From positions 62,001 to 126,000 of the forward strand of contig CACYSB010000012.1 in assembly GCA_902777005.1 (NCBI GenBank): 64,000 nt of DNA, written 5' to 3'. Each line of letters begins with the position of its first letter. The stretch's first letter is position 1. Under the pieces are notes generated by a model. It searched no databases. It was given only the letters and a program-made list of their open reading frames with translations, and was not told the DNA's origin. This DNA is from an uncultured Bacteroidota bacterium. GTDB lineage: Bacteria > Bacteroidota > Bacteroidia > Bacteroidales > P3. This document shows, in pieces, positions 1 through 8,528 of this stretch. The translations under genes and the position numbers were made by a program.

Positions 1-1878
1 TATCAGGGTGCTCTTGCCGCTGCCGCTGACGCCGGTGACCACGGTGAACACACCGAGGGGTATGTCGACGTCGATATGCTTTAGATTGTTGGCGTAGGCG
101 CCGTGTATGCTTATGCGGTCGCGCCATTTGCGCCGTTCTTTGGGCACAGGTATCACCTCGCGGCCAAGCAGATAGTCAGCAGTGAGCGAGTTCTTGGCCT
201 TATCGAGGCCCGACGGCTCACCGGAATAGACCACTTCGCCCCCCAGACGGCCTGCTCCGGGTCCTATATCAATGAGGTAGTCGGCAGCGCGTATGATGTC
301 TTCGTCGTGTTCCACCACCACCACGGTGTTGCCGAGGTCGCGCAGCTGCTTGAGGACACCTATCAGACGCTCGGTGTCGCGGCTGTGCAGGCCTATAGAA
401 GGTTCGTCGAGAATATACATAGAGCCCACCAGCGACGAACCAAGCGAGGTGGCCAGATTGATGCGCTGGCTCTCACCGCCGCTGAGGCTACGGCTCTCGC
501 GCCCGAGGGTGAGGTAGCCGAGGCCCACGTCGAGCAGGTAGCCCACACGGTTTCGCAGCTCGGTGCGCAGACGCTCAGTGGCCTTGAGTTCAGTATCGTT
601 AAACTGACTGTCGAGGCTCTCCACCCATTCCGCCACCTGTGTGACAGGCATGGCCACCACCTCGCTGATGCTCTTGCCGCCCACTTTCACGTAGTCGGCG
701 TCCTTGCGCAGACGGCGTCCCCTGCATTCGGGGCATACGGTGCGGCCGCGGTAGCGCGACAACATCACGCGGTATTGTATCTTGTATGCCTGGCTCTCCA
801 CCCAACGGAAGAAGCCGTCGATGCCATCCCACGTGCCGTCGCCGTGCCACAGGATATCTTTCTGTTCCTCGGTGAGCTCGTAGTAAGGCCTATGTATGGG
901 GAAGTCTATCACCGCAGCATGGCGTATAAACTCGCGCTTCACGTCTTGCATCTTGTCTCCATTCCAGCACACTATGGCGTTGTCATATATACTGCGGCTC
1001 TTGTTTGGCACCACAAGGTTCTCGTCGATACCTATCACGCTACCGTATCCCTGGCATACAGGACAGGCCCCGTAAGGATTGTTGAATGAGAAGAAATTGG
1101 GGTTGGGCTTCTCAAAGGTTATGCCGTCGGCCTCAAAGCGGTTGGAGAACACCACTGCCTCGCCGCCGTCGGGCTGTACCACACACTCTCCCCTACCCTC
1201 GAAGAAAGCGCTCTGCACGCTCTCGGCGACACGCGCCGCCTGGCCGTCGTCGTCGCGGCGTATCTCCAGGCGGTCTATAACCAGCCGTACGTCATCCTCA
1301 AGCTTCACCGTATCCAAGTCTTCGATACGCACCACTGTGCCCTTGACCATCACGCGCTGATAGCCCTCTTGGTGTAATATCTTTATCTGGCTCTCCAGAG
1401 GCCGTTCCTTAGAGTCGGCGAGGGGTGCCAATATCATCACACGCGTTCCTTCGGGAATGGCAGAGATATAATCCACCACATCACTCACAGTGTGGCGCTT
1501 CACCTCCACGCCGCTAATAGGCGAGAAAGTACGTCCAACGCGGGCGTACATGAGCTTTAGGTACTCGTAAATCTCGGTCTGCGTGCCCACCGTCGAACGG
1601 GGATTGCCGGTGTTCACCTTCTGCTCTATGGCCACTGCCGGCGCCAGCCCGTGGATATAGTCCACATCGGGCTTCGTCATGCGACCAAGGAACTGGCGGG
1701 CGTAGGAGCTCATGCTCTCCACATAGCGGCGCTGTCCCTCGGCGAAAAGGGTGTCAAAAGCCAGCGATGACTTGCCGCTACCGCTCAAGCCAGTGACCAC
1801 CACCAGCTTGCCCTGCGGCAACGTCACGTCGATGTTCTTAAGGTTGTTGGCCCTTGCGCCCTTAATTACAATATCCAT
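1..1878 (-). CDS. uvrA: UvrABC excision nuclease subunit A (3' end cut by window edge)
   Basis: UvrA is the DNA-damage-sensing ATPase of nucleotide excision repair; it loads UvrB at lesions. The 626 visible residues begin MDIVIKGARANNLKN and contain the first Walker A (GLSGSGKSS, about residue 30), the insertion region, a zinc-finger start (CPVCQGYG), a second cysteine pair (CPECRGRR), and the first-domain ABC signature LSGGESQR followed by ILDEPSIGLH. The reading frame leaves the window at the second Walker A (GVSGSGKSTLI), so roughly the last third of the protein is missing. The start is 13 nt after the stop of the upstream secreted-protein gene, suggesting co-transcription. The family identification is not in doubt. 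Confidence 0.97.
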   Translation of the reverse strand, partial: MDIVIKGARANNLKNIDVTLPQGKLVVVTGLSGSGKSSLAFDTLFAEGQRRYVESMSSYARQFLGRMTKPDVDYIHGLAPAVAIEQKVNTGNPRSTVGTQTEIYEYLKLMYARVGRTFSPISGVEVKRHTVSDVVDYISAIPEGTRVMILAPLADSKERPLESQIKILHQEGYQRVMVKGTVVRIEDLDTVKLEDDVRLVIDRLEIRRDDDGQAARVAESVQSAFFEGRGECVVQPDGGEAVVFSNRFEADGITFEKPNPNFFSFNNPYGACPVCQGYGSVIGIDENLVVPNKSRSIYDNAIVCWNGDKMQDVKREFIRHAAVIDFPIHRPYYELTEEQKDILWHGDGTWDGIDGFFRWVESQAYKIQYRVMLSRYRGRTVCPECRGRRLRKDADYVKVGGKSISEVVAMPVTQVAEWVESLDSQFNDTELKATERLRTELRNRVGYLLDVGLGYLTLGRESRSLSGGESQRINLATSLGSSLVGSMYILDEPSIGLHSRDTERLIGVLKQLRDLGNTVVVVEHDEDIIRAADYLIDIGPGAGRLGGEVVYSGEPSGLDKAKNSLTADYLLGREVIPVPKERRKWRDRISIHGAYANNLKHIDVDIPLGVFTVVTGVSGSGKSTLI

Positions 1879-1891
1879 CACTAATCACCAA

Positions 1892-3370
1892 TCACAATGC
1901 CTTCAGCTCAACAATGCGCGAACGGCTACCGTCCTGGGTGAAGAGTGCCATCTTGCCGTCGGCACGCAGCACTCCGCGCACCAAGCCGTGGGGCGTCTTC
2001 TTGTACACCACGGTCTTCTCCACATCTCCATCTTCGTTGAAGGCGTACACCACCAGGTTGCCTTTGCTACCGGCCTTGTACTCCTTGACGTCCTTTGAGA
2101 TATCGTATATGTTAGGCAGCTTGGAATGCTCCGATTTGATGAGGTAAGTGTGGCCGTCTTTGTGCAGCATGCAGACGTTGAGCATACCGTCGTCGCCAAC
2201 CTGATGGTCGTTGCGCCTCACGTTGCGCACCCAGCTGACACGTCCCAGCGTATCGATGGCCACCACATGGAGGCCCATACGGTAGAAGTGGTGCGTCACG
2301 GTGCCGTTGTTCTCCACCACATCCTTGCCGTAGTTGCGGCCCAGAGCGACCACCGCGCCGTTCTCCGTCAGCACGGTGCCCACCAGCGACACGAGATCCG
2401 TGTACTGGTTACGCTGCACCTTCTTGGTCTTCTTGTTGAGCAGGATATTCATATCCTCGTTCATGAACGGCCTCATAGTGAAGCCGGTGATGAGAGCCGA
2501 ATCCATATCGAACGATATGCCAACAACGCCGCCGCACAGGTTGTCCTTATCACGTGCTCCCTGCGGGGTGAAGAGACCAACGGCCATCACGTGGTTGCCC
2601 ACTACGCCGGCCAGCCGCAGCTCGCGTATCGGGTCGCACTTAACAATAGCGGCATAGGTATCTGTACGCTTCTCGTTTACGATGTTATAGACGAAACGTG
2701 TTTCCTCACCCTCGGGCTCATAGCCGAGGGAGACCACCGTGCCGTCGTTGGTGACGCACAGGTTTTCCATCGAACCAATCGCATATTCCTTGCTCCACAG
2801 CTTGTGCATCATGCCGTCGAAGAGTGTCACTTTGGCGGTATACTGGAGCTTGTCTTTAAACTCGAGCACCTGCACCATGGCGTTATAGCGTCCGTTTTCC
2901 GATGTTGCAGCCCACATCATGAAGTTGTCCTTGCGGCCATAGCCTATGGAGTCAAGCAGCAGCAAACCTGCAGTATTGTCTGCAGGGCGCATGCTGTCCA
3001 GGTCCATAGTCGAGGTGTATATCTGTGCCACATGATGACGCTCGTCGTTGTCGACGAACAGCAGACCTGCGTTGTTGCCCGCGATGCTGCCTGCCTTGAA
3101 GTCGCAGTTCACGGTACTTTCCGGCAGCGTCATGCTGCGCAGCGGCACCATGTTATGGTCCAGCAACATCAGCACCTTGCCGTTTTTGCGGCCTTCGCCG
3201 ACGAAACAATAGAGGCCCTCGTACTGGCCTATATATTTTGCCTCGCGTACAAACTCATCGTCAATCTTCTTGTTCTCCTTGTTGGCCATCACCTCGAAAC
3301 GAGCCTCCTGCGCAACAACTCCGATGGCGACCATACAGGATGCCACAACAAGCAATAATCTCTTTTTCAT
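1892..3370 (-). CDS. Secreted protein of unknown function
   Basis: The product is 492 residues with a clear signal peptide (MKKRLLLVVASCMVAIGVVAQ), so it is exported to the periplasm or surface. I chose the ATG at 3370 rather than a start 13 codons upstream because the signal peptide begins there and the -7 box at 3407-3414 lies just upstream. The body has many short beta-type stretches resembling a propeller (for example VVSLGYEPEGEE, VVALGRNYG, HVVAIDTLGRVSWV) but I do not recognise a named family. No C-terminal sorting domain is evident. It precedes uvrA by 13 nt, though no functional link is apparent. Confidence 0.7.
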   Translation of the reverse strand: MKKRLLLVVASCMVAIGVVAQEARFEVMANKENKKIDDEFVREAKYIGQYEGLYCFVGEGRKNGKVLMLLDHNMVPLRSMTLPESTVNCDFKAGSIAGNNAGLLFVDNDERHHVAQIYTSTMDLDSMRPADNTAGLLLLDSIGYGRKDNFMMWAATSENGRYNAMVQVLEFKDKLQYTAKVTLFDGMMHKLWSKEYAIGSMENLCVTNDGTVVSLGYEPEGEETRFVYNIVNEKRTDTYAAIVKCDPIRELRLAGVVGNHVMAVGLFTPQGARDKDNLCGGVVGISFDMDSALITGFTMRPFMNEDMNILLNKKTKKVQRNQYTDLVSLVGTVLTENGAVVALGRNYGKDVVENNGTVTHHFYRMGLHVVAIDTLGRVSWVRNVRRNDHQVGDDGMLNVCMLHKDGHTYLIKSEHSKLPNIYDISKDVKEYKAGSKGNLVVYAFNEDGDVEKTVVYKKTPHGLVRGVLRADGKMALFTQDGSRSRIVELKAL

Positions 3371-3406
3371 ATCCCAAAAACGTATTATATAATAATATTT
3401 GAAATG

Positions 3407-3414
3407 CAAAGATA
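3407..3414 (-). promoter_or_regulatory. -7 box for the secreted protein gene
   Basis: On the minus strand this reads TATCTTTG, a match to the Bacteroidota TAnnTTTG -7 element, followed by GCA. It lies 37 nt upstream of the ATG at 3370. Confidence 0.7.
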
Positions 3415-3485
3415 CACTTTTTTTTCAAAACAGCCGCGACAAAAACACTTTTTCAAAAAAATTTTACCAGTTTCGGAAAATGTTG

Positions 3486-3493
3486 TATCTTTG
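3486..3493 (+). promoter_or_regulatory. -7 box for rpsP
   Basis: TATCTTTG followed by CAG, 54 nt upstream of the rpsP start; a divergent partner of the minus-strand box at 3407-3414. A clear -33 TTTG is not evident. Confidence 0.75.
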
Positions 3494-3546
3494 CAGTCTG
3501 TTAACAAAACAATTTTTATAAACAAACAACTTAAAACCAATCAATT

Positions 3547-4101
3547 ATGCCAGCAAGAATTAGACTGCAGCGTCATGGTAAGAAGAACCAACCCTTCTAC
3601 CACATCGTTGTTGCGGATGGTCGTGCACCTCGCGATGGAAGATTTATCGAGAAGCTGGGCACTTACAATCCGCTGACCAACCCCGCCACTATCGACCTCA
3701 ACTTCGACCGTGCTGTCGAATGGGTCAAGAACGGCGCTCAACCGAGCGACACCGTGCGTCGCATCCTCTCCTACAAGGGCGTCCTGCTCCGCCGCCACCT
3801 CCAGATTGGCGTCGAGAAGGGTGCTATCAGCCAGGAACAGGCCGATGTGCGTTTCAACGAGTGGCTCCAGGCCAAAGAGGCCAAAATAAACAGCAAGCGC
3901 AGCGACGTTGAGAACGACGCCCGCAACACCCGCAAGGCTCGTCTCGAGGCCGAGAAGAAGGCCAACGAGACCAAGGCTGCCGCTGTCGCCGCCAAGCGTC
4001 AGGCTGCCGCCGAGGCTGAAGCTGCCGCCAAGGCCGCTGCCGAAGCCGCCGAGAACGCCGAGGGCGAAGCTCCCGCCGAGGAGACCCCCGCAGAGGCATA
4101 A
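3547..4101 (+). CDS. rpsP: 30S ribosomal protein S16, long form
   Basis: bS16 is a small-subunit assembly protein. The start [26 protein letters not shown] is diagnostic. The core domain occupies about residues 1-85; the remaining 100 or so residues are a low-complexity tail rich in Ala, Glu and Lys (repeated [15 protein letters not shown] runs), which makes the protein 184 residues instead of the usual 80-90. Extended S16 tails are known in Bacteroidota. It has its own promoter (3486-3493) and a strong terminator (4124-4157), so rimM downstream is probably at least partly independently transcribed. Confidence 0.97.
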   Translation: MPARIRLQRHGKKNQPFYHIVVADGRAPRDGRFIEKLGTYNPLTNPATIDLNFDRAVEWVKNGAQPSDTVRRILSYKGVLLRRHLQIGVEKGAISQEQADVRFNEWLQAKEAKINSKRSDVENDARNTRKARLEAEKKANETKAAAVAAKRQAAAEAEAAAKAAAEAAENAEGEAPAEETPAEA

Positions 4102-4123
4102 GGCTCGCTTTTATCTAAACATT

Positions 4124-4157
4124 AAGGCTTCCTGTACTCCACAGGAAGCCTTTTTTT
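4124..4157 (+). terminator. Rho-independent terminator after rpsP
   Basis: A perfect 12-bp stem (4124-4135 with 4141-4152) closes a 5-nt loop and is followed by a run of T. It begins 22 nt after the rpsP stop codon. Confidence 0.9.
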
Positions 4158-4212
4158 ATTGGCATTTCACATCGGTAAGACAATATAACAGCCACTTCAG
4201 CGTTACCAAAGT

Positions 4213-4752
4213 ATGAATATTAGTGATTGCTATTGCCTCGGCCGCATCACCAAACCCTGGGGCGTAAAAGGACAGCTGGTGCTCTTTCTCGACGTGGACA
4301 CCCCGGAGGACTATCTTGAGCTCGACTCTGCCTTTGTGGAGGTCAAAGGGCAGCTGGTGCCACACTTCTTCCATATCGACCAGCTCAACGGCAACAAAGC
4401 CGTGGCCACCTTCGAGGAACTCACCCCCGAACAAGCCAACGCCCTTGTGGGCCACGAACTATACCTGCCGTTGTCGTTGCTGCCCAAGCTCGACGGCAAT
4501 CGCTTCTACTTCCATGAAGTCAAAGGCTTCCACGTCATCGACAGCCAGTACGGCGACATCGGCATACTTGAGCAGGTCATCGAATACCCCGCCCAGCCAC
4601 TCTTCCAGATAATGAAAAACGGCACCGAAGTGCTTGTGCCGGTCATCGACGAGGTTATCGACAAGGTTGACCGCACGAACAAAACGCTCCACATCACAGC
4701 CCCTAACGGCCTGATAGAGTTATATCTTGGTGATATAAACAACCAATGTTAA
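4213..4752 (+). CDS. rimM: Ribosome maturation factor RimM
   Basis: RimM helps mature the 16S rRNA 3' domain and binds S19 in the 30S head. The 179-residue protein has the N-terminal RimM beta-barrel (CYCLGRITKPWGVKGQL, residues 6-22; ELTPEQANALVGHELYLP, about 68-85) and the C-terminal PRC-barrel (VEYPAQPLFQI, VLVPVIDEVIDKVD). Length fits the family. It follows rpsP as in many bacteria, but here a strong terminator separates them and trmD is not adjacent. Confidence 0.95.
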   Translation: MNISDCYCLGRITKPWGVKGQLVLFLDVDTPEDYLELDSAFVEVKGQLVPHFFHIDQLNGNKAVATFEELTPEQANALVGHELYLPLSLLPKLDGNRFYFHEVKGFHVIDSQYGDIGILEQVIEYPAQPLFQIMKNGTEVLVPVIDEVIDKVDRTNKTLHITAPNGLIELYLGDINNQC

Positions 4753-4785
4753 TACATTTACACCCCCTAATTCGGAAAATATATA

Positions 4786-4793
4786 TACTTTTG
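4786..4793 (+). promoter_or_regulatory. -7 box for the DksA-like gene
   Basis: TACTTTTG matches TAnnTTTG and is followed by CAT; it lies 22 nt upstream of the ATG at 4816. Confidence 0.65.
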
Positions 4794-4815
4794 CATCATA
4801 AAGAAAGGATATACC

Positions 4816-5217
4816 ATGGTTAAAAAAGTAGCCCCCAAAGTAGAGAAGAACAAGTACTCCCCCGAGGAGCTTCAAGAGTTCAAGGAACTGATACTTGAGA
4901 AAATAGCCAAAGCCGAGAAAGACCTTGAGATGCTACAGCAGGCCGTTGCGGGCAACGAGAACGAAGCCAGCGACACCGCCCCCACGTTCAAGACCCTCGA
5001 AGAGGGAAGCAATGTGTTGCTGAAAGAGGAGAACCAGAAGCTTGCCGCACGCCAGCAGAAGTTCATCCGCGACCTCCGCGCCGCCCTCATCCGCATCGAG
5101 AACGGCACCTACGGCATCTGCCAGGCCACAGGCAAGCTCATTCCCAAGGAGCGCCTGATGATTGTGCCCCACGCCACCATGACCGTCGAGGCCAAGGAGG
5201 CAAGCAAACGCCGCTAA
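4816..5217 (+). CDS. TraR/DksA-family transcription factor (cysteine-poor)
   Basis: DksA-family proteins enter the RNA polymerase secondary channel through a coiled coil and modulate initiation, often with ppGpp. Residues 15-60 form the predicted coiled coil, and the C-terminal module reads YGICQATGKLIPKERLMIVP then ATMTVEAK, the TraR/DksA C4-finger fold. Only one cysteine of the usual four remains, so zinc binding is unlikely; this is the form I know from Bacteroidota. It is 133 residues long and monocistronic, with a promoter at 4786-4793 and a hairpin at 5246-5272. Confidence 0.88.
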   Translation: MVKKVAPKVEKNKYSPEELQEFKELILEKIAKAEKDLEMLQQAVAGNENEASDTAPTFKTLEEGSNVLLKEENQKLAARQQKFIRDLRAALIRIENGTYGICQATGKLIPKERLMIVPHATMTVEAKEASKRR

Positions 5218-5245
5218 GCGTACCTTCACATCACCATTATATGAC

Positions 5246-5272
5246 AAGGGGAGCTGCAATGCAGCTCCCCTT
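5246..5272. terminator. Hairpin between the convergent DksA-like and glmM genes
   Basis: A perfect 12-bp stem (5246-5257 with 5261-5272) has a 3-nt loop between converging genes. The T-tract is weak on both strands, so termination is likely but not certain. Confidence 0.7.
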
Positions 5273-5292
5273 AATCGTTTATATCAGTCCAT

Positions 5293-6681
5293 TTATATCT
5301 GCGCCATCACCTGCTGCGCCAGCTCGTTGGCACGGCCTTCGGTGGCAGCCTCGCTGTAGATGCGGATGATAGGCTCGGTATTGCTCTTGCGCAGATGCAC
5401 CCAGCCGTCGGCAAAATCGATCTTCACGCCGTCGATGGTGGTTACCTTCTCCACACCGGCCATGCCGTTGTACAGCTTGGCCACCTTGGCCAGCAGGGCG
5501 TCGACGTCCATGTCGGGCGTCAAGTCCTTGCGGTTCTTGCTGATGATATACTCGGGGTAGGTCTTGCGCAACTCGCTCACCTTCATACCCTTCTTGGCCA
5601 GCAGTGTGAGGAATACAGCCACACCCACGAGGGCGTCGCGACCGTAGTGCAACGCGGGATATATGACACCTCCGTTGCCCTCGCCGCCGATGACGGCACC
5701 AGTCTCACGCATCAGCGTGGTGACGTTCACCTCGCCCACTGCGGCGGCGTTGTACTCGCAGCCGGCGTAGCGGCGTGTGACATCGCGCAGAGCACGGCTG
5801 CTGCTGAGGTTGCTCACGGTGTTGCCGGGCGTGTACTGCAGGATATAGTCGGCCACACTGACCAGCGTGTACTCTTCGCCGAACATCTCGCCGGTCTCGC
5901 ACACCAGCGCCAAACGGTCCACATCGGGGTCTACCACGATGCCGAGGTCACAGTGGTTCTCACGCACACAGTCGCTTATCTGCGTCAGGTTCTGCGGTAT
6001 AGGCTCGGGATTGTGGGCGAAATGGCCCGTTGGCTCGCAGTTGAGCTCCACCACCTCCTTGACGCCCAGACGGCGCAGCAGGCGCGGGATGGCCAATCCG
6101 CCGGTGGAGTTGACAGCATCGACGGCAACCTTGAAGCCAGCCTTCTTGATAGCCTCTACGTCAACCAGTTCCAGTCCAAGCACGCGCTCTATATGACGGT
6201 CAATCCAGTCCTCCTCGACGGTAACCTGGCCCAAGTTGTCGACCTCGGCGTAGTTCACCTCACCGCTGTCGGCAAGGCGCAATACCTCTTTGCCCTCGGC
6301 GTCGTTGATGAATTCACCCTTGGCGTTGAGCAGCTTGAGGGCGTTCCAATGCTTGGGGTTGTGCGAAGCCGTGATGATGATGCCGCCGTCGCAGTGTGCG
6401 TCGATGACGGTCATCTCGGTAGTCGGCGTGGTGCTCAGACCGGTCTCCAGCACGTCGATACCCATACCCTGGAGGGTACCCACCACGAGACGGTCAACCA
6501 TAGCGCCGCTCAGGCGTGCGTCGCGGCCCACGGCCAGACGCAGGCGCTTGCCGCCGTTCTGCTTCTGCAGGAAGGTGGCGAAAGCCGATGTGAACTTCAC
6601 TACATCAATGGGGGTAAGTCCCTCGCCGGCAGGGCCGCCGATGGTGCCACGGATGCCGGAAATGCTTTTAATAAGGCTCAT
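5293..6681 (-). CDS. glmM: Phosphoglucosamine mutase
   Basis: GlmM converts glucosamine-6-phosphate to glucosamine-1-phosphate for UDP-GlcNAc synthesis. The 462-residue protein has the phosphoserine loop TASHNPKHWNALK (Ser106), the metal loop DPDVDRLAL, the sugar loop GEGNGG and the phosphate-binding loop RKSNTEPIIRIYSEA. Bacteroidota members of this family are sometimes annotated as phosphomannomutase, so substrate preference is inferred. The start lies 11 nt after the porX stop, so porX and glmM form an operon. Confidence 0.9.
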   Translation of the reverse strand: MSLIKSISGIRGTIGGPAGEGLTPIDVVKFTSAFATFLQKQNGGKRLRLAVGRDARLSGAMVDRLVVGTLQGMGIDVLETGLSTTPTTEMTVIDAHCDGGIIITASHNPKHWNALKLLNAKGEFINDAEGKEVLRLADSGEVNYAEVDNLGQVTVEEDWIDRHIERVLGLELVDVEAIKKAGFKVAVDAVNSTGGLAIPRLLRRLGVKEVVELNCEPTGHFAHNPEPIPQNLTQISDCVRENHCDLGIVVDPDVDRLALVCETGEMFGEEYTLVSVADYILQYTPGNTVSNLSSSRALRDVTRRYAGCEYNAAAVGEVNVTTLMRETGAVIGGEGNGGVIYPALHYGRDALVGVAVFLTLLAKKGMKVSELRKTYPEYIISKNRKDLTPDMDVDALLAKVAKLYNGMAGVEKVTTIDGVKIDFADGWVHLRKSNTEPIIRIYSEAATEGRANELAQQVMAQI

Positions 6682-6692
6682 ATTGTTATTGT

Positions 6693-8246
6693 TTATTGAT
6701 TTTTCGGACGCATGACGATAAACGGCACGAGGGTCTCCTCCATCGAGACACCGCCGTGCTGGAACGTTGACGTATAATATTTTACGTATTCATTGTAATT
6801 GTTCGGGTAGGCAAAGAAGTCGTTCTCGCGGCAGAAGATGTACGGCGAGGTGACATGGCGGCGCGGCAGGAATATCGCGGCGGGGTCTTTCACCTCGAAG
6901 ACATCCTTGGGGTTGTAGTCGAGCAGGCGTCCCTGCTTGTAGCGCAGGTTGACGCTCACGCCGCGGTCGCCCTTCACGCGCACAGGCCTGTCGATGCGCA
7001 CCGAGCCGTGGTCGGTGGTGATTATGACATTGACATCCTTTTCTGCCAGTGCCTGCAGCATCTCCATCAGCGGCGAATGCTCCATCCACGAGAGCGTCAG
7101 CGAGCGGTAGGCCTTCTCGTCCTCGGCCAGTTCACGCACTATGTCGCTGTCGGTGCGTGCATGGCTCAGCATGTCTATGAAGTTGTAAATAATCACATTC
7201 AGCGGCGACTGCATCATTTCCGGAAGGCGGTCCACCAACCGTTTGCCGTACTGCGCGTTGAGCACTTTGTTATATGTGTGCTTGATATTGAATCCGTGGC
7301 GCCGCAGGTTCTCGTCGAGCAGCTCGTTCTCGTACTGGTTCTTGTAGCCTTCCTCATCCTCGTTCACCCAATACTGGGGGTATTTCTTCTCTATCTCGCT
7401 GGGCATCAGGCCCGCGAACATAGCGTTGCGCGCAAACTGCGTAGTGGTGGGCAGTATGGTGTAGTACATGTCGTCGCGCTCCACGCGGAAATGCTGCTCC
7501 ACCAGCGGCTGCACGAACTTCCACTGGTCGTAGCGGAAATTGTCGATAACAATAAGGAATGTCGGCTTGTCGCCCTTGAGCATAGGGAACATCCTCTCCT
7601 TCAGCACAGTGGTGCTCATGGTCGGCTTCTCCACAGCTCCAGTGAGCCAGTCGGTGTAGTGCTCCTCGTAGAAGCGGCAGTACTGGCGGTTGGCATCCTT
7701 CTTTTGGGAGAGGAATATGTCATGTATCGACGGGTCGTCGGTAGCGGCAAGCTCCAACTCCCAGTACACAAGCTTCTTGTACATCTCCACCCACTCCTCG
7801 TGACTCATCCTGCCGCCCAACTGCATGCCTATCTCGCGGAACTGCTGCTGGTAGTTCATCGTCGAGTGCTCGCTCTGCAGGCGGCGTCCCTCGGTGTGCT
7901 TCTTCACTGTGAGGAGTATCTGACTGGGGTTCACCGGCTTGATTAGGTAGTCCGAAATCTTGCCGCCGAGGGCGTCCTCCATGATGTGCTCCTCCTCGCT
8001 CTTGGTGATCATCACCACCGGCAGCTGCGGCCAGCGCTCCTTGATAATCTTCAGAGTGTCGATACCGCTGAGGCCCGGCATCTGCTCGTCGAGGAACACC
8101 AGGTCCGGCACCGCCGTCTCCAGCTCGTCCAGCGCGTCGCGCCCTGAACAGACGGGCACCACGTCGTAGCCCTTCTCTTTAAGAAACAGAATGTGAGGTT
8201 TCAGCAGTTCAATCTCGTCGTCGGCCCAAAGAATGGTGATGTTCAT
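6693..8246 (-). CDS. porX: PorX response regulator with PglZ phosphatase domain
   Basis: PorX is the response regulator linked to type IX secretion in Bacteroidota. Residues 1-120 form a receiver domain (acidic pair Asp9/Asp10, phospho-acceptor Asp53 in FLDEQMPG, conserved Lys in ITKSEEEH). The rest is an alkaline-phosphatase-fold PglZ domain with VIDNFRYDQW, TTTQFARNAMF and TTDHGS motifs, which in studied PorX proteins carry zinc-dependent phosphodiesterase activity. The start at 8246 is set by the receiver fold; an upstream in-frame extension to 8612 runs through an intergenic repeat and is not credible. The 517-residue length fits the family. It is co-directional with glmM. Confidence 0.93.
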   Translation of the reverse strand: MNITILWADDEIELLKPHILFLKEKGYDVVPVCSGRDALDELETAVPDLVFLDEQMPGLSGIDTLKIIKERWPQLPVVMITKSEEEHIMEDALGGKISDYLIKPVNPSQILLTVKKHTEGRRLQSEHSTMNYQQQFREIGMQLGGRMSHEEWVEMYKKLVYWELELAATDDPSIHDIFLSQKKDANRQYCRFYEEHYTDWLTGAVEKPTMSTTVLKERMFPMLKGDKPTFLIVIDNFRYDQWKFVQPLVEQHFRVERDDMYYTILPTTTQFARNAMFAGLMPSEIEKKYPQYWVNEDEEGYKNQYENELLDENLRRHGFNIKHTYNKVLNAQYGKRLVDRLPEMMQSPLNVIIYNFIDMLSHARTDSDIVRELAEDEKAYRSLTLSWMEHSPLMEMLQALAEKDVNVIITTDHGSVRIDRPVRVKGDRGVSVNLRYKQGRLLDYNPKDVFEVKDPAAIFLPRRHVTSPYIFCRENDFFAYPNNYNEYVKYYTSTFQHGGVSMEETLVPFIVMRPKNQ

Positions 8247-8330
8247 AGTTGGCAAGTTTTTTCCGCTTAATAACGCCGCAACCGCAATAATATTGTGTCG
8301 CCCTGCAAAAGTGTTTCCTCCGTCGCCACA

Positions 8331-8421
8331 CCGTCCCCTCTCCGTACCCCCTCCGACAAAAACCGTTAAACAACCGGTGAACAGTCGGAGCGGATACGGA
8401 GGGGCTACGGAGAGGATGCGG
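8331..8421. repeat. Palindromic intergenic element, copy A (partial)
   Basis: Outer arms are C-rich and G-rich complements (CCTCTCCGTACCCCC on the left, TACGGAGAGG on the right), with CTCCGAC (8351-8357) pairing with GTCGGAG (8384-8390). The core 8363-8383 (CCGTTAAACAACCGGTGAAC) matches the right inner arm of copy B, but the left inner arm is missing. It lies between porX and mfd, about 45 nt before the mfd -7 box. Confidence 0.75.
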
Positions 8422-8464
8422 ATGGGTTTTAGCTTGAAAATTATGTGAAATGACATTTTTTGTG

Positions 8465-8472
8465 TATATTTG
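8465..8472 (+). promoter_or_regulatory. -7 box for mfd
   Basis: TATATTTG followed by CAG. It fixes the mfd start at 8529, because an in-frame start at 8460 would lie upstream of the transcription start. Confidence 0.75.
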
Positions 8473-8528
8473 CAGCGGAAACGAACAGGCGTCAACAAGC
8501 GTTGTCGCCTGATTATACGTGCGTTATT